From: Sphingobacterium sp. UT-1RO-CII-1
Lineage (GTDB): Bacteria; Bacteroidota; Bacteroidia; Sphingobacteriales; Sphingobacteriaceae
Length of the DNA: 64,000 bases
NCBI RefSeq assembly: GCF_026711005.1
Contig: NZ_JAPPVJ010000003.1
Span: 372,001 to 436,000, forward strand
Direction: 5' to 3'
In this document: positions 7,722-17,323 of the stretch, one piece after another
Layout: the number at the start of each line of letters is the position of its first letter
How positions within the stretch are numbered: position 1 is the stretch's first letter
Notes under the pieces: generated by a model
What the model was told of the DNA's origin: nothing
Seen by the model: only the letters and a program-made list of their open reading frames with translations
Databases searched by the model: none
Translations under genes and position numbers: made by a program

Positions 7722-9722
7722 ATGACATTTAAAGAAGAAATAAAACAAGGTATACCTCAGGTATTACCTGCGGCCCAACCTTATGATACAACCGTAAGTC
7801 ATGCGCCAAGGCGAAAGGATATACTACAACCCGATGAAAAAAAACTGGCACTAAAGAATGCGCTCCGCTATTTCCCTGCAGAATGGCACAGCGAGTTAGC
7901 TCCAGAGTTTTTAGACGAGCTTAATACGTTTGGCCGTATTTACATGCACCGTTTTCGTCCGAACTATGCCATGTACGCACGCTCCATTGGTGAATATCCG
8001 GCACAAAGCATACAGGCAGCAGCTATTATGCTGATGATCCAGAACAACTTAGACCCCGCCGTAGCACAGCACCCTCACGAGCTGATTACTTATGGGGGAA
8101 ACGGGGCGGTTTTTCAAAACTGGGCGCAATACCTACTTACTATGCAGTATCTCGCAGAGATGACCGAAGAACAGACTCTGCACAGCTATAGCGGCCATCC
8201 GATGGGTTTATTTCCTTCGTCGAAAGAGGCTCCTCGATTAGTTGTAACAAACGGCATGGTGATTCCAAATTACTCAAAGCCAGACGACTGGGAACGCTTC
8301 AATGCGCTGGGAGTTAGCCAGTACGGACAGATGACAGCAGGTTCGCATATGTACATTGGGTCTCAGGGCATCGTGCACGGCACAACGATTACTGTTATGA
8401 ATGCTTTCCGCATGCATTTAACGGCAGGAGAAAGTATTAACGGAAAGGTATTTTTAACCTCTGGATTGGGAGGAATGAGCGGGGCACAGCCCAAAGCAGG
8501 CAATATTGCTGGCTGCGTAACTGTATGTGCAGAAGTAAACCCAGATGCTGCACGAAAGCGCCACCAGCAAGGCTGGGTAGATGTATTAGTGGATAACATG
8601 CCCGATTTGATCAGTCGCACCACAGAAGCGACCACCAAGAAGGAAGTTATTTCTATTGCCTATATCGGCAATATTGTAGAGGTTTGGGAAGCTTTTCTAG
8701 AGCATCAGATCCAAGTGCATGTCGGTTCTGATCAAACTTCCTTACACAATCCTTGGGCTGGAGGTTATTATCCTGCTGGACTAAGCTTTGCAGAAGCTAA
8801 CGAACTGATGACCGACGATCCTACTGCATTCAGGCAGGCTGTACAGGCTTCATTAAAACGACAGATAGCCGCTATCAACAAACATGTAGCGCTCGGAACT
8901 TACTTCTTTGATTACGGCAATGCTTTTTTACTGGAAAGCAGCCGCGCAGGAGCCGACGTGATGGCAGAAGACGGCATTAATTTCCGTTACCCTTCATATG
9001 TACAGGATATTTTGGGTCCGCTTTGTTTTGATTACGGCTTTGGTCCGTTCCGTTGGGTATGTACTTCAGGCGAACCAAAAGACCTTCGCCAATCTGACCA
9101 TATTGCACAACAGGTATTGGAAGAGCTAAAAAAGACAGCTTACCCAGAAATCGAGCAACAGCTTGCGGATAATATACAATGGATTAAACAGGCCGAAGCC
9201 AATCAACTTGTTGTGGGTTCACAAGCACGTATTTTATATGCCGATGCAATTGGGCGTATTCGCATAGCAAAAGCATTCAACAAAGCTATACGCGATGGAA
9301 AAATAACAGAACCTATTGTACTGGGCCGTGACCACCATGATGTTAGCGGAACTGACTCTCCTTATAGGGAAACAAGTAATATTTACGATGGAAGTAAATT
9401 TACGGCGGATATGGCCATACACAATGTGATTGGCGATAGTTTCCGTGGGGCAACTTGGGTTTCGATTCACAATGGTGGAGGCGTAGGCTGGGGTGAAGTG
9501 ATTAATGGCGGCTTCGGCATGGTACTGGATGGCAGTGCAGATGCCGATCGTAAGCTGGAAAACATGTTATTTTATGATGTGAATAACGGTATTGCACGCC
9601 GTGCATGGGCACGCAACAAAGAGGCCAGACAGGCTATTGAGGTTGAACTTGCACGCACAGCAACTTTACAAGTAACGCTTGCTAATGAAGTGGACAGAAA
9701 AATTATTGAAAGTTTGTTTTAA
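7722..9722 (+). CDS. hutU: Urocanate hydratase, long form
   Basis: Second step of the pathway: urocanate to imidazolone propionate, using NAD+ as an electrophile. 666 aa, about 110 residues longer than the common proteobacterial HutU (about 555 aa) and close in size to the eukaryotic form; the same long type is usual in Bacteroidota. Seen: ITYGGNGAVFQNWAQYLLTM near residues 125-145, YSGHPMGLFPS, TAGSHMYIGSQGIVHGTT, TSGLGGMSGAQPKA, SDQTSLHNPWAGGYYP, and at the C-terminus RDHHDVSGTDSPYRETSN and ATWVSIHNGGGVGWGEV. The extra length is spread through the protein and is not a recognisable fused domain. It is coupled to hutI by a 2 bp gap. Confidence 0.96.
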   Translation: MTFKEEIKQGIPQVLPAAQPYDTTVSHAPRRKDILQPDEKKLALKNALRYFPAEWHSELAPEFLDELNTFGRIYMHRFRPNYAMYARSIGEYPAQSIQAAAIMLMIQNNLDPAVAQHPHELITYGGNGAVFQNWAQYLLTMQYLAEMTEEQTLHSYSGHPMGLFPSSKEAPRLVVTNGMVIPNYSKPDDWERFNALGVSQYGQMTAGSHMYIGSQGIVHGTTITVMNAFRMHLTAGESINGKVFLTSGLGGMSGAQPKAGNIAGCVTVCAEVNPDAARKRHQQGWVDVLVDNMPDLISRTTEATTKKEVISIAYIGNIVEVWEAFLEHQIQVHVGSDQTSLHNPWAGGYYPAGLSFAEANELMTDDPTAFRQAVQASLKRQIAAINKHVALGTYFFDYGNAFLLESSRAGADVMAEDGINFRYPSYVQDILGPLCFDYGFGPFRWVCTSGEPKDLRQSDHIAQQVLEELKKTAYPEIEQQLADNIQWIKQAEANQLVVGSQARILYADAIGRIRIAKAFNKAIRDGKITEPIVLGRDHHDVSGTDSPYRETSNIYDGSKFTADMAIHNVIGDSFRGATWVSIHNGGGVGWGEVINGGFGMVLDGSADADRKLENMLFYDVNNGIARRAWARNKEARQAIEVELARTATLQVTLANEVDRKIIESLF

Positions 9723-9724
9723 GC

Positions 9725-9732
9725 TATCTTTG
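9725..9732 (+). promoter_or_regulatory. Candidate internal promoter before hutG
   Basis: TATCTTTG matches the TAnnTTTG -7 box and lies in the only non-trivial gap (40 bp) of the hut operon, 30 nt before the hutG ATG. The -33 position falls inside the hutU coding end. It may allow separate expression of hutG. Confidence 0.35.
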
Positions 9733-9762
9733 TACTAAAACACTTGGTTCAAATTTTCAGAA

Positions 9763-10731
9763 ATGAGCGATATAACTAAAAATTACCACCCTGCCGATAC
9801 AGCTATCTGGACAGGCAGAACAGATGGTACAGAGTCTGCACATTTGCGTTGGCACCAGATCATACAGTGTATCGACCTCCGAAATGTGGAGAGTTTAGCA
9901 GGAAAATATGTCTTTTTAGGTTTTCCTGTCGACGAAGGTGTTAAACGCAATAAGGGACGTATAGGTGCATCTGAAGGCAGCCTTTCGCTACGTAAAACTC
10001 TCGTGAATCTTCCTGTACAACGGGAATATGCTATTGACCTAGCAGATGCGGGAGATATTGTCTGTTTGGATAATGACCTCGAGTCGGCGCAAACAGCCTT
10101 AGCAGAGGCGGTAGCTATCATTATTCAAAGGGGTGGGTTTCCCATTGTTTTAGGCGGCGGACATGAGGTGACCTACGGTCATTACAGTGGTGTAAAAGCT
10201 GCTAAAAAAGGCAAGATAGGTGTCATTAACTTTGATGCGCACTTCGATCTGCGCAGGCCCGAAGGAGGAGTTCCGACATCGGGTACAGGCTTTTACCAAA
10301 TAGCAAGTGAAGAAAAAGCTGCTGGTAGCCATATGGATTATCTTGCTATAGGCATACAACGCATCAGCAATACGGAGGCTTTATTTGATACCGCCTACAA
10401 CTTTGGCGCTGATTATATCGAAGCTAAGGATTTCCATTATATGAATAATAGTTTTATTGAATATAAACTGCAAAACTTTCTTGACCGCATCGACCATTTG
10501 TACGTGACCGTTGATTTGGATGTATTTGCAGCAGCCTATGCCCCCGGTGTTAGTGCCACAGCTTTCAATGGCCTTGTCCCCGACCCTTATTTTAAACTGG
10601 CAATGAACCAGCTTATGGCTTCTCCAAAATTAGCCAGTATAGATTTTGCAGAGCTCAACCCTAGATACGATATTGATTCAAGGACTGCTAAATTAGCAGC
10701 AGATTTAATATATTCGTTGGTAAATAAGTAG
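9763..10731 (+). CDS. hutG: Formimidoylglutamase
   Basis: Last step: N-formimidoyl-glutamate to glutamate plus formamide. 322 aa, ureohydrolase (arginase/agmatinase) fold. Binuclear manganese ligands are present: GGGHEVTYGH (about residues 127-136), NFDAHFDLR (about 155-163) and TVDLDVFAAAYAPG near residue 245. HutG rather than arginase is indicated by the hut context and by ligand loops that differ from those of the true arginase at 34855-35823. Its presence means the pathway ends in formamide and not through HutF/HutG2 deamination. Confidence 0.94.
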   Translation: MSDITKNYHPADTAIWTGRTDGTESAHLRWHQIIQCIDLRNVESLAGKYVFLGFPVDEGVKRNKGRIGASEGSLSLRKTLVNLPVQREYAIDLADAGDIVCLDNDLESAQTALAEAVAIIIQRGGFPIVLGGGHEVTYGHYSGVKAAKKGKIGVINFDAHFDLRRPEGGVPTSGTGFYQIASEEKAAGSHMDYLAIGIQRISNTEALFDTAYNFGADYIEAKDFHYMNNSFIEYKLQNFLDRIDHLYVTVDLDVFAAAYAPGVSATAFNGLVPDPYFKLAMNQLMASPKLASIDFAELNPRYDIDSRTAKLAADLIYSLVNK

Positions 10732-10800
10732 CCCCTTTCGGGCTGTGCCTAGCAGTCGGCACATAAAAAAAAACACTATCAAAATCGATAGTGCTTTTTT
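10730..10800 (+). terminator. Triple hairpin terminator after hutG
   Basis: Three hairpins in a row: AGCCC/GGGCT (10730-10744), TGTGCC/GGCACA (10744-10763), and CACTATC/GATAGTG (10774-10793) followed by TTTTTT on the plus strand and preceded by an A-run. The last can act on both strands and separates hutG from the convergent DUF1080 gene. Confidence 0.85.
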
Positions 10801-10819
10801 ATTTTTATATTATATCAAG

Positions 10820-11821
10820 CTATTTAGCGGGAATAATAGTTAATTTTCTAAATTCGATACCTGTGTGGTCACCCTGCAGATAGATAGGTCCCGGTTCGCC
10901 CTCATTACTATCTAACGCACCGCCCGTAATACCCGGTATTTCCTGCTCGCTAATGATTGTTTTTCCGTTAGCAACAATAGTTACTAAACGACCACGGAGT
11001 GTAATTTCATAGGTATTCCATTCGCCTACACCTTTTGCCATGTTCGCATTAGGTGCTAAGAAACCGTAGACACCTCCAAAATACAACGCTCCAGGATGTC
11101 TATCTTTAGGGGAGTCTTCAATCTGCACCTCATAACGTCCGCGTAAATAAATACCGGAGTTGCCATCTTTAGCGTAGCGGAATTCTGCCTGTAATTTAAA
11201 ATCTTCAAAATTTTGATCTGAGATCAGGTTAGCACCAGCTTTTTGGTTGATCAGTATACCGTCTTCAACAATCCATTGATTATCATCCGATGTTGGCGTC
11301 CATCCTGTTAAGTCTTTATCATTAAATAATTCTATCGGTTCGCCCCACTGCACTTCACCTGTGCGCACTAAATAGGGCGCTTTGACACCTTTAAAGTTAA
11401 AAGTATTTCCTTTATTACTGGTTATAGTACCCTGAATGGCCCCATCTACCAATTCTCCTTGAATAGTAAACAAGCCTTCACCACCTTCCCATTGTGGTGG
11501 GATTTCAAATGAAAATTTATTATCCTGTAATTTAATATGAGATACCGGACGACTACTTCCTGCATCAGCAACAAACGCACCTACCAAAACATTAAAGCCT
11601 GATAGTTTTACTTCTAACCAAGATGGGGCTTGCTTCCCGTCCTTATCAACCGTAATATCCCAGCGTCCGATTAAATCTTTTGCTTCTTCAGGAATCGTCT
11701 GCGTAGCAGGATTGTGTATTTCTTCTTCCTGTTTTTCAGGAGATATCGCGTTATTACAGCTTATTAGTGAGCCTACTAAAAGACAGGCTAAAGTACCGTA
11801 CTGTACATATTTTTTCATCAT
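10820..11821 (-). CDS. DUF1080 (3-keto-disaccharide hydrolase-like) lipoprotein
   Basis: 333-aa lipoprotein: start MMKKYVQYG, a hydrophobic stretch and the lipobox LISC|NN. A start at 11884 would add 21 residues ahead of the signal peptide and is unlikely. The middle part (about residues 45-145) is a beta-rich domain of unclear family. The C-terminal half is a DUF1080 domain with the typical ELFNDKDLTGW, GNSGIYLRGRYEVQI and VGEWNTYEITLRG. DUF1080 includes enzymes acting on 3-keto-glycosides and concanavalin-like folds. It shares the hallmark motifs with the second DUF1080 protein at 47257-48072 but has the extra N-terminal domain. Confidence 0.85.
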   Translation of the reverse strand: MMKKYVQYGTLACLLVGSLISCNNAISPEKQEEEIHNPATQTIPEEAKDLIGRWDITVDKDGKQAPSWLEVKLSGFNVLVGAFVADAGSSRPVSHIKLQDNKFSFEIPPQWEGGEGLFTIQGELVDGAIQGTITSNKGNTFNFKGVKAPYLVRTGEVQWGEPIELFNDKDLTGWTPTSDDNQWIVEDGILINQKAGANLISDQNFEDFKLQAEFRYAKDGNSGIYLRGRYEVQIEDSPKDRHPGALYFGGVYGFLAPNANMAKGVGEWNTYEITLRGRLVTIVANGKTIISEQEIPGITGGALDSNEGEPGPIYLQGDHTGIEFRKLTIIPAK

Positions 11822-12170
11822 ATCTATAGATCTTTTTAGGAGATTAGACGGCAATTTACGAAAAAAAATAAATTCTATAAACAATATTATGCTTTATTCA
11901 TAGCGACGCTATTCTAAACTCGCTAAACTGTAAGTAAACATAGGTCAACATCGGCCATCTATAGAGCTTCCTAAGCAATATGGATATAAAACTCCAAATT
12001 ATTAAGGTTAAAAAACTACACTTTCAGTAAAAAAGCTTATCAATAAATGTATATAAATAAAAATAAACCAATAAAAGCACATAAATATTACCTTTTTGAT
12101 ATTTCATCCACTACAATTAGGTCATCTAATATGAAAGTCCTAAATTTATCAACTTTATTTTACATCGACT
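11822..12170. other. AT-rich gap between divergent genes, nothing identified
   Basis: About 350 bp between the DUF1080 and tatD starts. An open frame at 12047-12235 overlaps tatD and lacks protein-like composition. No RNA, repeat or convincing promoter box was seen. Confidence 0.5.
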
Positions 12171-12953
12171 ATGCCGATCGAAACATATACCCTTACCGAT
12201 ACACATACACATATCTATTACCACGCAGGCAGTGAGAAGTTAGATGAACAGCTACAGCGTTGCTTTGACAATAGGATTGATCGTTTATTTCTTCCAAATG
12301 TCGACAATAAATCCATACAAGCTGTAATGGAAACTACCAAAGCTTACCCTGCACATTGTTTTCCTATGCTGGGACTTCACCCCTGCTCGGTAAAAGAAAA
12401 CTACAAACAAGAACTCAAGCAGATAGAATCGGCCTTGGCCGACCATAAAGTATACGCTATTGGCGAAATAGGCTTGGATTTATATTGGGACAAAACAACG
12501 CTCGCTATACAGCAAGATGCTTTCCGAATACAGGTAGCGTGGGCAAAGGCCCTGAACCTACCAATTGACATACATTGTAGAGAGGCGTTCGATGAGCTTT
12601 TTGTACTCCTGGAAGAATTAAAAGATGATAAGCTTTTTGGCATATTACATTGCTTTACGGGCAATCTTGAGCAAGCCCAAAGAGCTATAGATTTGGGCTT
12701 TAGCTTGGGAATAGGTGGTGTAGTAACCTATAAGAAAGCAGGCTTAGACCTCGTTGTGAAAGAAATCGATCTGCAGCACCTTGTTTTAGAAACCGATGCG
12801 CCTTACCTCGCTCCTACACCATACCGTGGTAAAGAAAATGAAAGCAGCTATTTGATTCATACTGCGCAAAAAGTAGCAGATCTGCATGAAATTAGCCTAA
12901 CCCAGTTAGCGCAGATTACCACAGAAAACTCGAAAAGAATATTTGGAATTTAG
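12171..12953 (+). CDS. TatD-family metal-dependent hydrolase
   Basis: 260-aa TIM-barrel hydrolase of the TatD family (metal-dependent DNase or exonuclease activity is described for several members). Metal ligands are visible in order: TDTHTHIYYH, EIGLDLYWD, IDIHCREAFDEL, ILHCFTGN and LETDAPYLAP. The start gives MPIETYTLTDTHTH, the usual short N-terminus. ansA follows 10 bp later on the same strand, so they are probably co-transcribed, an arrangement often seen in Bacteroidota. Confidence 0.93.
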   Translation: MPIETYTLTDTHTHIYYHAGSEKLDEQLQRCFDNRIDRLFLPNVDNKSIQAVMETTKAYPAHCFPMLGLHPCSVKENYKQELKQIESALADHKVYAIGEIGLDLYWDKTTLAIQQDAFRIQVAWAKALNLPIDIHCREAFDELFVLLEELKDDKLFGILHCFTGNLEQAQRAIDLGFSLGIGGVVTYKKAGLDLVVKEIDLQHLVLETDAPYLAPTPYRGKENESSYLIHTAQKVADLHEISLTQLAQITTENSKRIFGI

Positions 12954-12963
12954 ATAGCCCATT

Positions 12964-13986
12964 ATGCAAAATATATTTATAATATATACAGGTGGCACTA
13001 TAGGAATGGTTCAGGATAAAGAAACAGGCACCTTTGTTCCTTTTGATTTTGAACTTATCGCCCGTAATCTGCCCGACCTAGCACGCTTAAATTATAAGCT
13101 AACCGTACACTCATTTACCCCTATTATAGACTCGTCCAATATGCGCCCATCTATCTGGGTGGAGATGGCACAAATTATTAAAGATAATTATGAGCAGTAC
13201 GATGGTTTTGTTATTCTGCATGGCTCGGATACGATGTCGTTCTCGGCTTCTATATTGAGCTTCATGTTAGAAGGACTTCAAAAGCCCGTCATCTTATCAG
13301 GATCACAGCTTCCGATAGGCGAAATTCGGACGGACGCCCGCGAAAATATGATGACAGCTCTGGAGATTGCTTCAGCAAAAGAGAATGGAAAATCCATTAT
13401 ACAAGAGGTATGTATATTATTTGACAATAAATTATTTAGAGGAAACCGCTCTTTTAAATACCACTCGTCAAAGTTTGAGGCTTTCCGCTCACCAAACTAT
13501 CCTGTATTGGCTGAGGCTGGTATACATATCAACTATAATAGAGACGCGCTATTAGACAATAGTGGCAAAGAATTTATCCTACATACCGAATTGGACAACC
13601 GTGTAGGCGTTTTAAAATTATTTCCGGGCATTAGCGAAGAAACAACACGGACCATACTGAGTGCCGATGTGCGCAGTATAGTCATGGAAACTTTTGGTTC
13701 AGGGAATACCATGACCGACCCTTGGTTTTTAGATTTACTAGCCGATACAATACGGGGTGGAAAAAATATAATTGACATCTCGCAATGTAAGGTAGGCTCG
13801 GTAGAGCTTGGCCGTTATGAAACATCGCAGGGATTAAAAGCACTGGGCGTGACTAATGGCTATGATATGACCTTTGAATCTGCTGTTACCAAACTGATGT
13901 ACCTGCAAGGACAACTTAAAGATCAGGCAGAAGTAGCTTACTGGGTGGAACAAAGTATCCGTGGTGAGATCACGATAAACGATTAG
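12964..13986 (+). CDS. ansA: Type I (cytoplasmic) L-asparaginase
   Basis: 340 aa, hydrolyses asparagine to aspartate and ammonia. No signal peptide, hence cytoplasmic type I. The nucleophile threonine is in IIYTGGTIGMVQD (about residues 5-17); the second catalytic threonine triad lies in VILHGSDTMSFSAS, and SGSQLPIGEIRTDAREN supplies substrate residues. Follows tatD by 10 bp. Confidence 0.95.
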   Translation: MQNIFIIYTGGTIGMVQDKETGTFVPFDFELIARNLPDLARLNYKLTVHSFTPIIDSSNMRPSIWVEMAQIIKDNYEQYDGFVILHGSDTMSFSASILSFMLEGLQKPVILSGSQLPIGEIRTDARENMMTALEIASAKENGKSIIQEVCILFDNKLFRGNRSFKYHSSKFEAFRSPNYPVLAEAGIHINYNRDALLDNSGKEFILHTELDNRVGVLKLFPGISEETTRTILSADVRSIVMETFGSGNTMTDPWFLDLLADTIRGGKNIIDISQCKVGSVELGRYETSQGLKALGVTNGYDMTFESAVTKLMYLQGQLKDQAEVAYWVEQSIRGEITIND

Positions 13987-13990
13987 CATA

Positions 13991-14030
13991 TCAGCCTTTT
14001 TATATATCTCTTAAAGTATAAAAAGGCTGA
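13991..14030. terminator. Bidirectional terminator, ansA / DEAD-box helicase
   Basis: 14-bp perfect stem TCAGCCTTTTTATA / TATAAAAAGGCTGA with a 12-nt loop between two convergent genes. The T-run lies inside the stem on both strands. Confidence 0.75.
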
Positions 14031-14051
14031 ACTATCCATACGTGTATAAAA

Positions 14052-15308
14052 TTACTCTGCCTTTTTAACGTTCGCCGCCGCCGGAGTTTTATTAACTTTC
14101 TTTCGACCATTACCGGGCTTTCTATTTTTATGAAAAGGTTTACGCTTTTTATTTTTTGTGCGCGGCGCATATTCCGGTCCTTTTTCCATACCTTCCGGCA
14201 ATGCTATTTTAGGAATCTCCTTACCGTTCAACTCCTCAATACGTGCAAATTTCCCCTGATCTTTATCATTAATAAATGTTATGGCAGTACCTGTGGTTTC
14301 TGCACGTGCCGTACGGCCTACACGGTGTACATAGTCTTCCGCATCCGGCGGTACATCGTAATTAACTACTAGACTTATACCGACTACATCTATTCCTCTT
14401 GATATTACATCTGTCCCTACCAAAACAGGTAAGCTTTTTGCCTTAAACCTGTTTAGCAGCTGCTCACGTTGGGCCTGATCGAGATCCGAATGAAAGCCTT
14501 CGGCATTGATACCCGCTTTTACGAGCTCCTGTGCTAGTTTTTTTACAATTTCTTTTTTCGAGGCAAACACTATAGCTGTCGTATATTTCGGATCTTTCAG
14601 AATCTGTTTAATCAGTTCTAATTTTTGCGGATCGTAGACTAAGTAAGCCTGTTGATCGATACCTTCAGAAGGTTTTGATATTGCTATATTCACCTCTTTA
14701 GGGTTTCGGAGCAATTTTTTCGCCAGCGTCCGTATCTTACCCGGCATCGTAGCCGAAAACAGCAAACTTTGTCTTTCTTTCGGTAGGTAGCTGATTACCC
14801 GAACGATATCATCAAAGAATCCCATGTCCAACATCCTGTCTGCCTCATCAAGCACAAGATATTGCAGCTTAGTGAAGTCAAACTTGCCGGATGACATGTG
14901 TGCGATCAGCCTCCCCGGTGTGGCTACAATAATATTAGCACCATATTGCAATGCCCTACGCTGCTGTTCATACTCTTTACCATCGCCCCCGCCATACACA
15001 GCTACTGAAGTAGCACCGGTGAAATAGCCTAAGCCCATAATTTGTTGATCTATCTGTAAAGCCAACTCCCTTGTCGGAGCTAAAATAAGTGCTTTAATGG
15101 CTTCTTCGGGTTGTTCACCGATCAAATTCAACAAGGGAAGTAAATAAGACGCTGTTTTACCCGTTCCCGTCTGCGCACAGGCAATTAAATCGTGTTTTTT
15201 TAATACTAAAGGAATTGTTTGTTCCTGGATTGGGGTCGCGTCTGAAAACCCCATGCTATCAAGACCTTCTTCGAGCGAAGAAATAAAGCCAAATTCTGTA
15301 AATTTCAA
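14052..15308 (-). CDS. DEAD-box RNA helicase (RhlE-like)
   Basis: 418-aa ATP-dependent RNA helicase. Motifs in order: the Q motif (FSDATPIQEQTIPLV), ACAQTGTGKT (Walker A), PTRELALQ, ATPGRL, VLDEADRMLDMG, LFSATMP, ARGID equivalent SRGIDVV, and HRVGRTARAETTG. A basic tail (about residues 375-418, rich in K/R) probably binds RNA. RhlE type is suggested by the VLDEADRMLDMGF context and the basic tail. Likely role: RNA structure remodelling in ribosome assembly or cold response. Monocistronic. Confidence 0.93.
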   Translation of the reverse strand: MKFTEFGFISSLEEGLDSMGFSDATPIQEQTIPLVLKKHDLIACAQTGTGKTASYLLPLLNLIGEQPEEAIKALILAPTRELALQIDQQIMGLGYFTGATSVAVYGGGDGKEYEQQRRALQYGANIIVATPGRLIAHMSSGKFDFTKLQYLVLDEADRMLDMGFFDDIVRVISYLPKERQSLLFSATMPGKIRTLAKKLLRNPKEVNIAISKPSEGIDQQAYLVYDPQKLELIKQILKDPKYTTAIVFASKKEIVKKLAQELVKAGINAEGFHSDLDQAQREQLLNRFKAKSLPVLVGTDVISRGIDVVGISLVVNYDVPPDAEDYVHRVGRTARAETTGTAITFINDKDQGKFARIEELNGKEIPKIALPEGMEKGPEYAPRTKNKKRKPFHKNRKPGNGRKKVNKTPAAANVKKAE

Positions 15309-15421
15309 TATAAATATATGTTCGTTACTAAATAATTAAGTTGAAGATACACCGAAAATATTATATCTCAAGTAAATCGAATTATTTTTCCATCAAAAAA
15401 CACATCTTCAAGCTATATCTT

Positions 15422-16384
15422 TTACAACTTTAACTCACCTGGAGAAATACCATAATATTTTTTAAATGCACTACTAAAGTTATTCTGATGACCAAAACCA
15501 GTAAGTAGAGACACTTCATAAACAGAAAGCTTGTCTTTTAACAGATAAATTCGTGCTTTTTCCATTCGCAGACGCGTTTGATATTCGTGAATAGTAACAG
15601 AAAAATATTCTTTAAAATCCTTTCGCAATTTACTTTCACTCATCATCACCTCTCTTGCGAGCTCTTGCTGCGTGAGTGGATTAGCAATCCGCTGTTCTAG
15701 CAGCTGCCTTGCCATCTCCAATCGTTCGATGTCTTCATCTCTAAAAAGGGTCCCTTTCTCCTGTGCACTTTCTGTATACTGTTCAAATTGATACATTAAC
15801 AGTTCGACAATATGCGATTCTGTATGTAAACGTCTAAGCTCGCCCGTTTTATTGGATTCGACCAGCTCGTCAATCGTCTGCTTCATCTCATAGGTAGCCA
15901 TCAGATCCTTATCAGAAAATGATACATATTGCCCTTTTTCAATTTCCTCGACAAAATGCCTGTGTAGAAGGGAGTCTCTTTTGATTAAATTCAGGTAGTA
16001 ATCTTTAGATAAAACAGCAATAAAATAGGTGTATGACACGCCAGCTTTAATTTCCTGCGAACTGGTCATTGATGGAATGTAACGAATATTATGCCTACTC
16101 ATGCCATATGGCAATTTACTATCCGCTGTTTTAAAGAATATAAACTGACTGGTAATAACCTCCCCTTCTATTTCTGTCTGAATATGTACAGGTTCACTTA
16201 CAGTCATCTGTAAATTTAGAATAAACAAACCACTGGTCGACAACTGATATACCGACATCTTTACAGGGCCATTGTTAATCTCGCGACGATTTTCTAATAA
16301 AGGCTGGTCAGGAACGAAATTATCTGGAATTTCCTCTGCGAAAAGCCACTCATCTAATTCCTCAATTTTACTTCTAATCACCAT
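15422..16384 (-). CDS. AraC-family regulator of the heme island
   Basis: 320 aa. The C-terminal ~100 residues form the AraC double HTH (LEQRIANPLTQQELAREVMM, SESKLRKDFKEYF, VYEVSLLTGFGHQNNFSSAF, YYGISPGELK). The N-terminal ~200 residues are a sensing domain resembling PchR-like iron/siderophore regulators. It sits directly downstream of hmuV on the same strand, about 100 bp away, at the edge of the heme transport cluster. Regulation of that cluster in response to iron or heme is inferred from position. Confidence 0.85.
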   Translation of the reverse strand: MVIRSKIEELDEWLFAEEIPDNFVPDQPLLENRREINNGPVKMSVYQLSTSGLFILNLQMTVSEPVHIQTEIEGEVITSQFIFFKTADSKLPYGMSRHNIRYIPSMTSSQEIKAGVSYTYFIAVLSKDYYLNLIKRDSLLHRHFVEEIEKGQYVSFSDKDLMATYEMKQTIDELVESNKTGELRRLHTESHIVELLMYQFEQYTESAQEKGTLFRDEDIERLEMARQLLEQRIANPLTQQELAREVMMSESKLRKDFKEYFSVTIHEYQTRLRMEKARIYLLKDKLSVYEVSLLTGFGHQNNFSSAFKKYYGISPGELKL

Positions 16385-16484
16385 ATATCAAAACACTTAA
16401 GCGTATTCACACAGCTTTAAAGATACAATTTTTACGATTAAAAAGAGCAGTTGTTTAAAATCTTTCTAAATAATAGGGTTTAAA

Positions 16485-17312
16485 TTATTCCGTGCTTCCT
16501 TTATCCAGCCCCACGTTGAATTCGAGCTGATCTAATTCCATTTCTTCAAAGCGAACATAAGGCTTCAATGTGCGTTTATTAATATCTATAGTGGATTCGA
16601 CAGAAAACACGGTATACACATCTTTGGTGTTCAACACTTCAATAGGAGTACCGTCAAATAACTTACGTCCATTTTTAAGCATAATGATCCGGTCTGCATA
16701 AATAGATGCAAAATTTATATCATGCACGACCATGATAACCATAAATCCTTTCCTAGACAAGGTTTTAGCTATTGCTAACACTTTCTGTTGGTAGTGTAAA
16801 TCAAGCGCAGATATAGGTTCATCGAGTAATAATAAACTATCTGTATTATCCCATACTTGAGCTAAAACACGTGCTAACTGTACGCGTTGCTGCTCGCCGC
16901 CCGACAGGCTCATGTAAACACGATCGTTCAACTCCGTCACGCCACAAAGATTCATCACCTCTTTCACCACATCATAATCTCTAACTGATGGCTTCGAAGA
17001 AAAATGTGGATAACGTCCCATCATCACAATTTCATGAACCTTAAACGCCAACGTAATGTGACTGCTTTGACTCAATAAAGCACGGCACCGGGCTAAATCG
17101 ATGGGCTTATAGGCAGCTATCTCTTTACCATGAAGACTGATAATACCTGAATCAGCTTTTTTTTCTCCACATAATAAATGCATCAGCGTAGATTTTCCTG
17201 CACCATTCGCTCCCAACAAGGCAAGAACCTCTCCTTTTCTAATTTGAAAGGATACATTCTTCAGCAATGATCTTCCGTTAATTGTATATGATAGTTTCTC
17301 TACGCGTAACAT
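16485..17312 (-). CDS. hmuV: Heme ABC transporter ATPase
   Basis: 275-aa ATPase of a FecCD-type importer. Walker A is LLGANGAGKST (about residues 32-42), the Q-loop is in ALLSQSSH, the signature is MSLSGGEQQRVQLARVLA, Walker B is LLLLDEPISALD, and the switch histidine is in MVVHDINFA. The 30-residue C-terminal tail is acidic. It follows hmuU by 11 bp. Heme rather than siderophore as substrate is inferred from the adjacent heme receptor, HmuY proteins and heme oxygenase. Confidence 0.92.
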   Translation of the reverse strand: MLRVEKLSYTINGRSLLKNVSFQIRKGEVLALLGANGAGKSTLMHLLCGEKKADSGIISLHGKEIAAYKPIDLARCRALLSQSSHITLAFKVHEIVMMGRYPHFSSKPSVRDYDVVKEVMNLCGVTELNDRVYMSLSGGEQQRVQLARVLAQVWDNTDSLLLLDEPISALDLHYQQKVLAIAKTLSRKGFMVIMVVHDINFASIYADRIIMLKNGRKLFDGTPIEVLNTKDVYTVFSVESTIDINKRTLKPYVRFEEMELDQLEFNVGLDKGSTE

Positions 17313-17323
17313 GATTGTGTATA

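Noticed and set aside
12047..12235. 62-codon open frame upstream of tatD
   Set aside because: Overlaps the tatD start in another frame, low-complexity Lys/Tyr/Thr composition, no promoter box or family similarity.
15341..15415. TTGAAGAT / ATCTTCAA pair about 60 bp apart upstream of the helicase gene
   Set aside because: Eight-base arms at this distance are likely by chance in AT-rich DNA.
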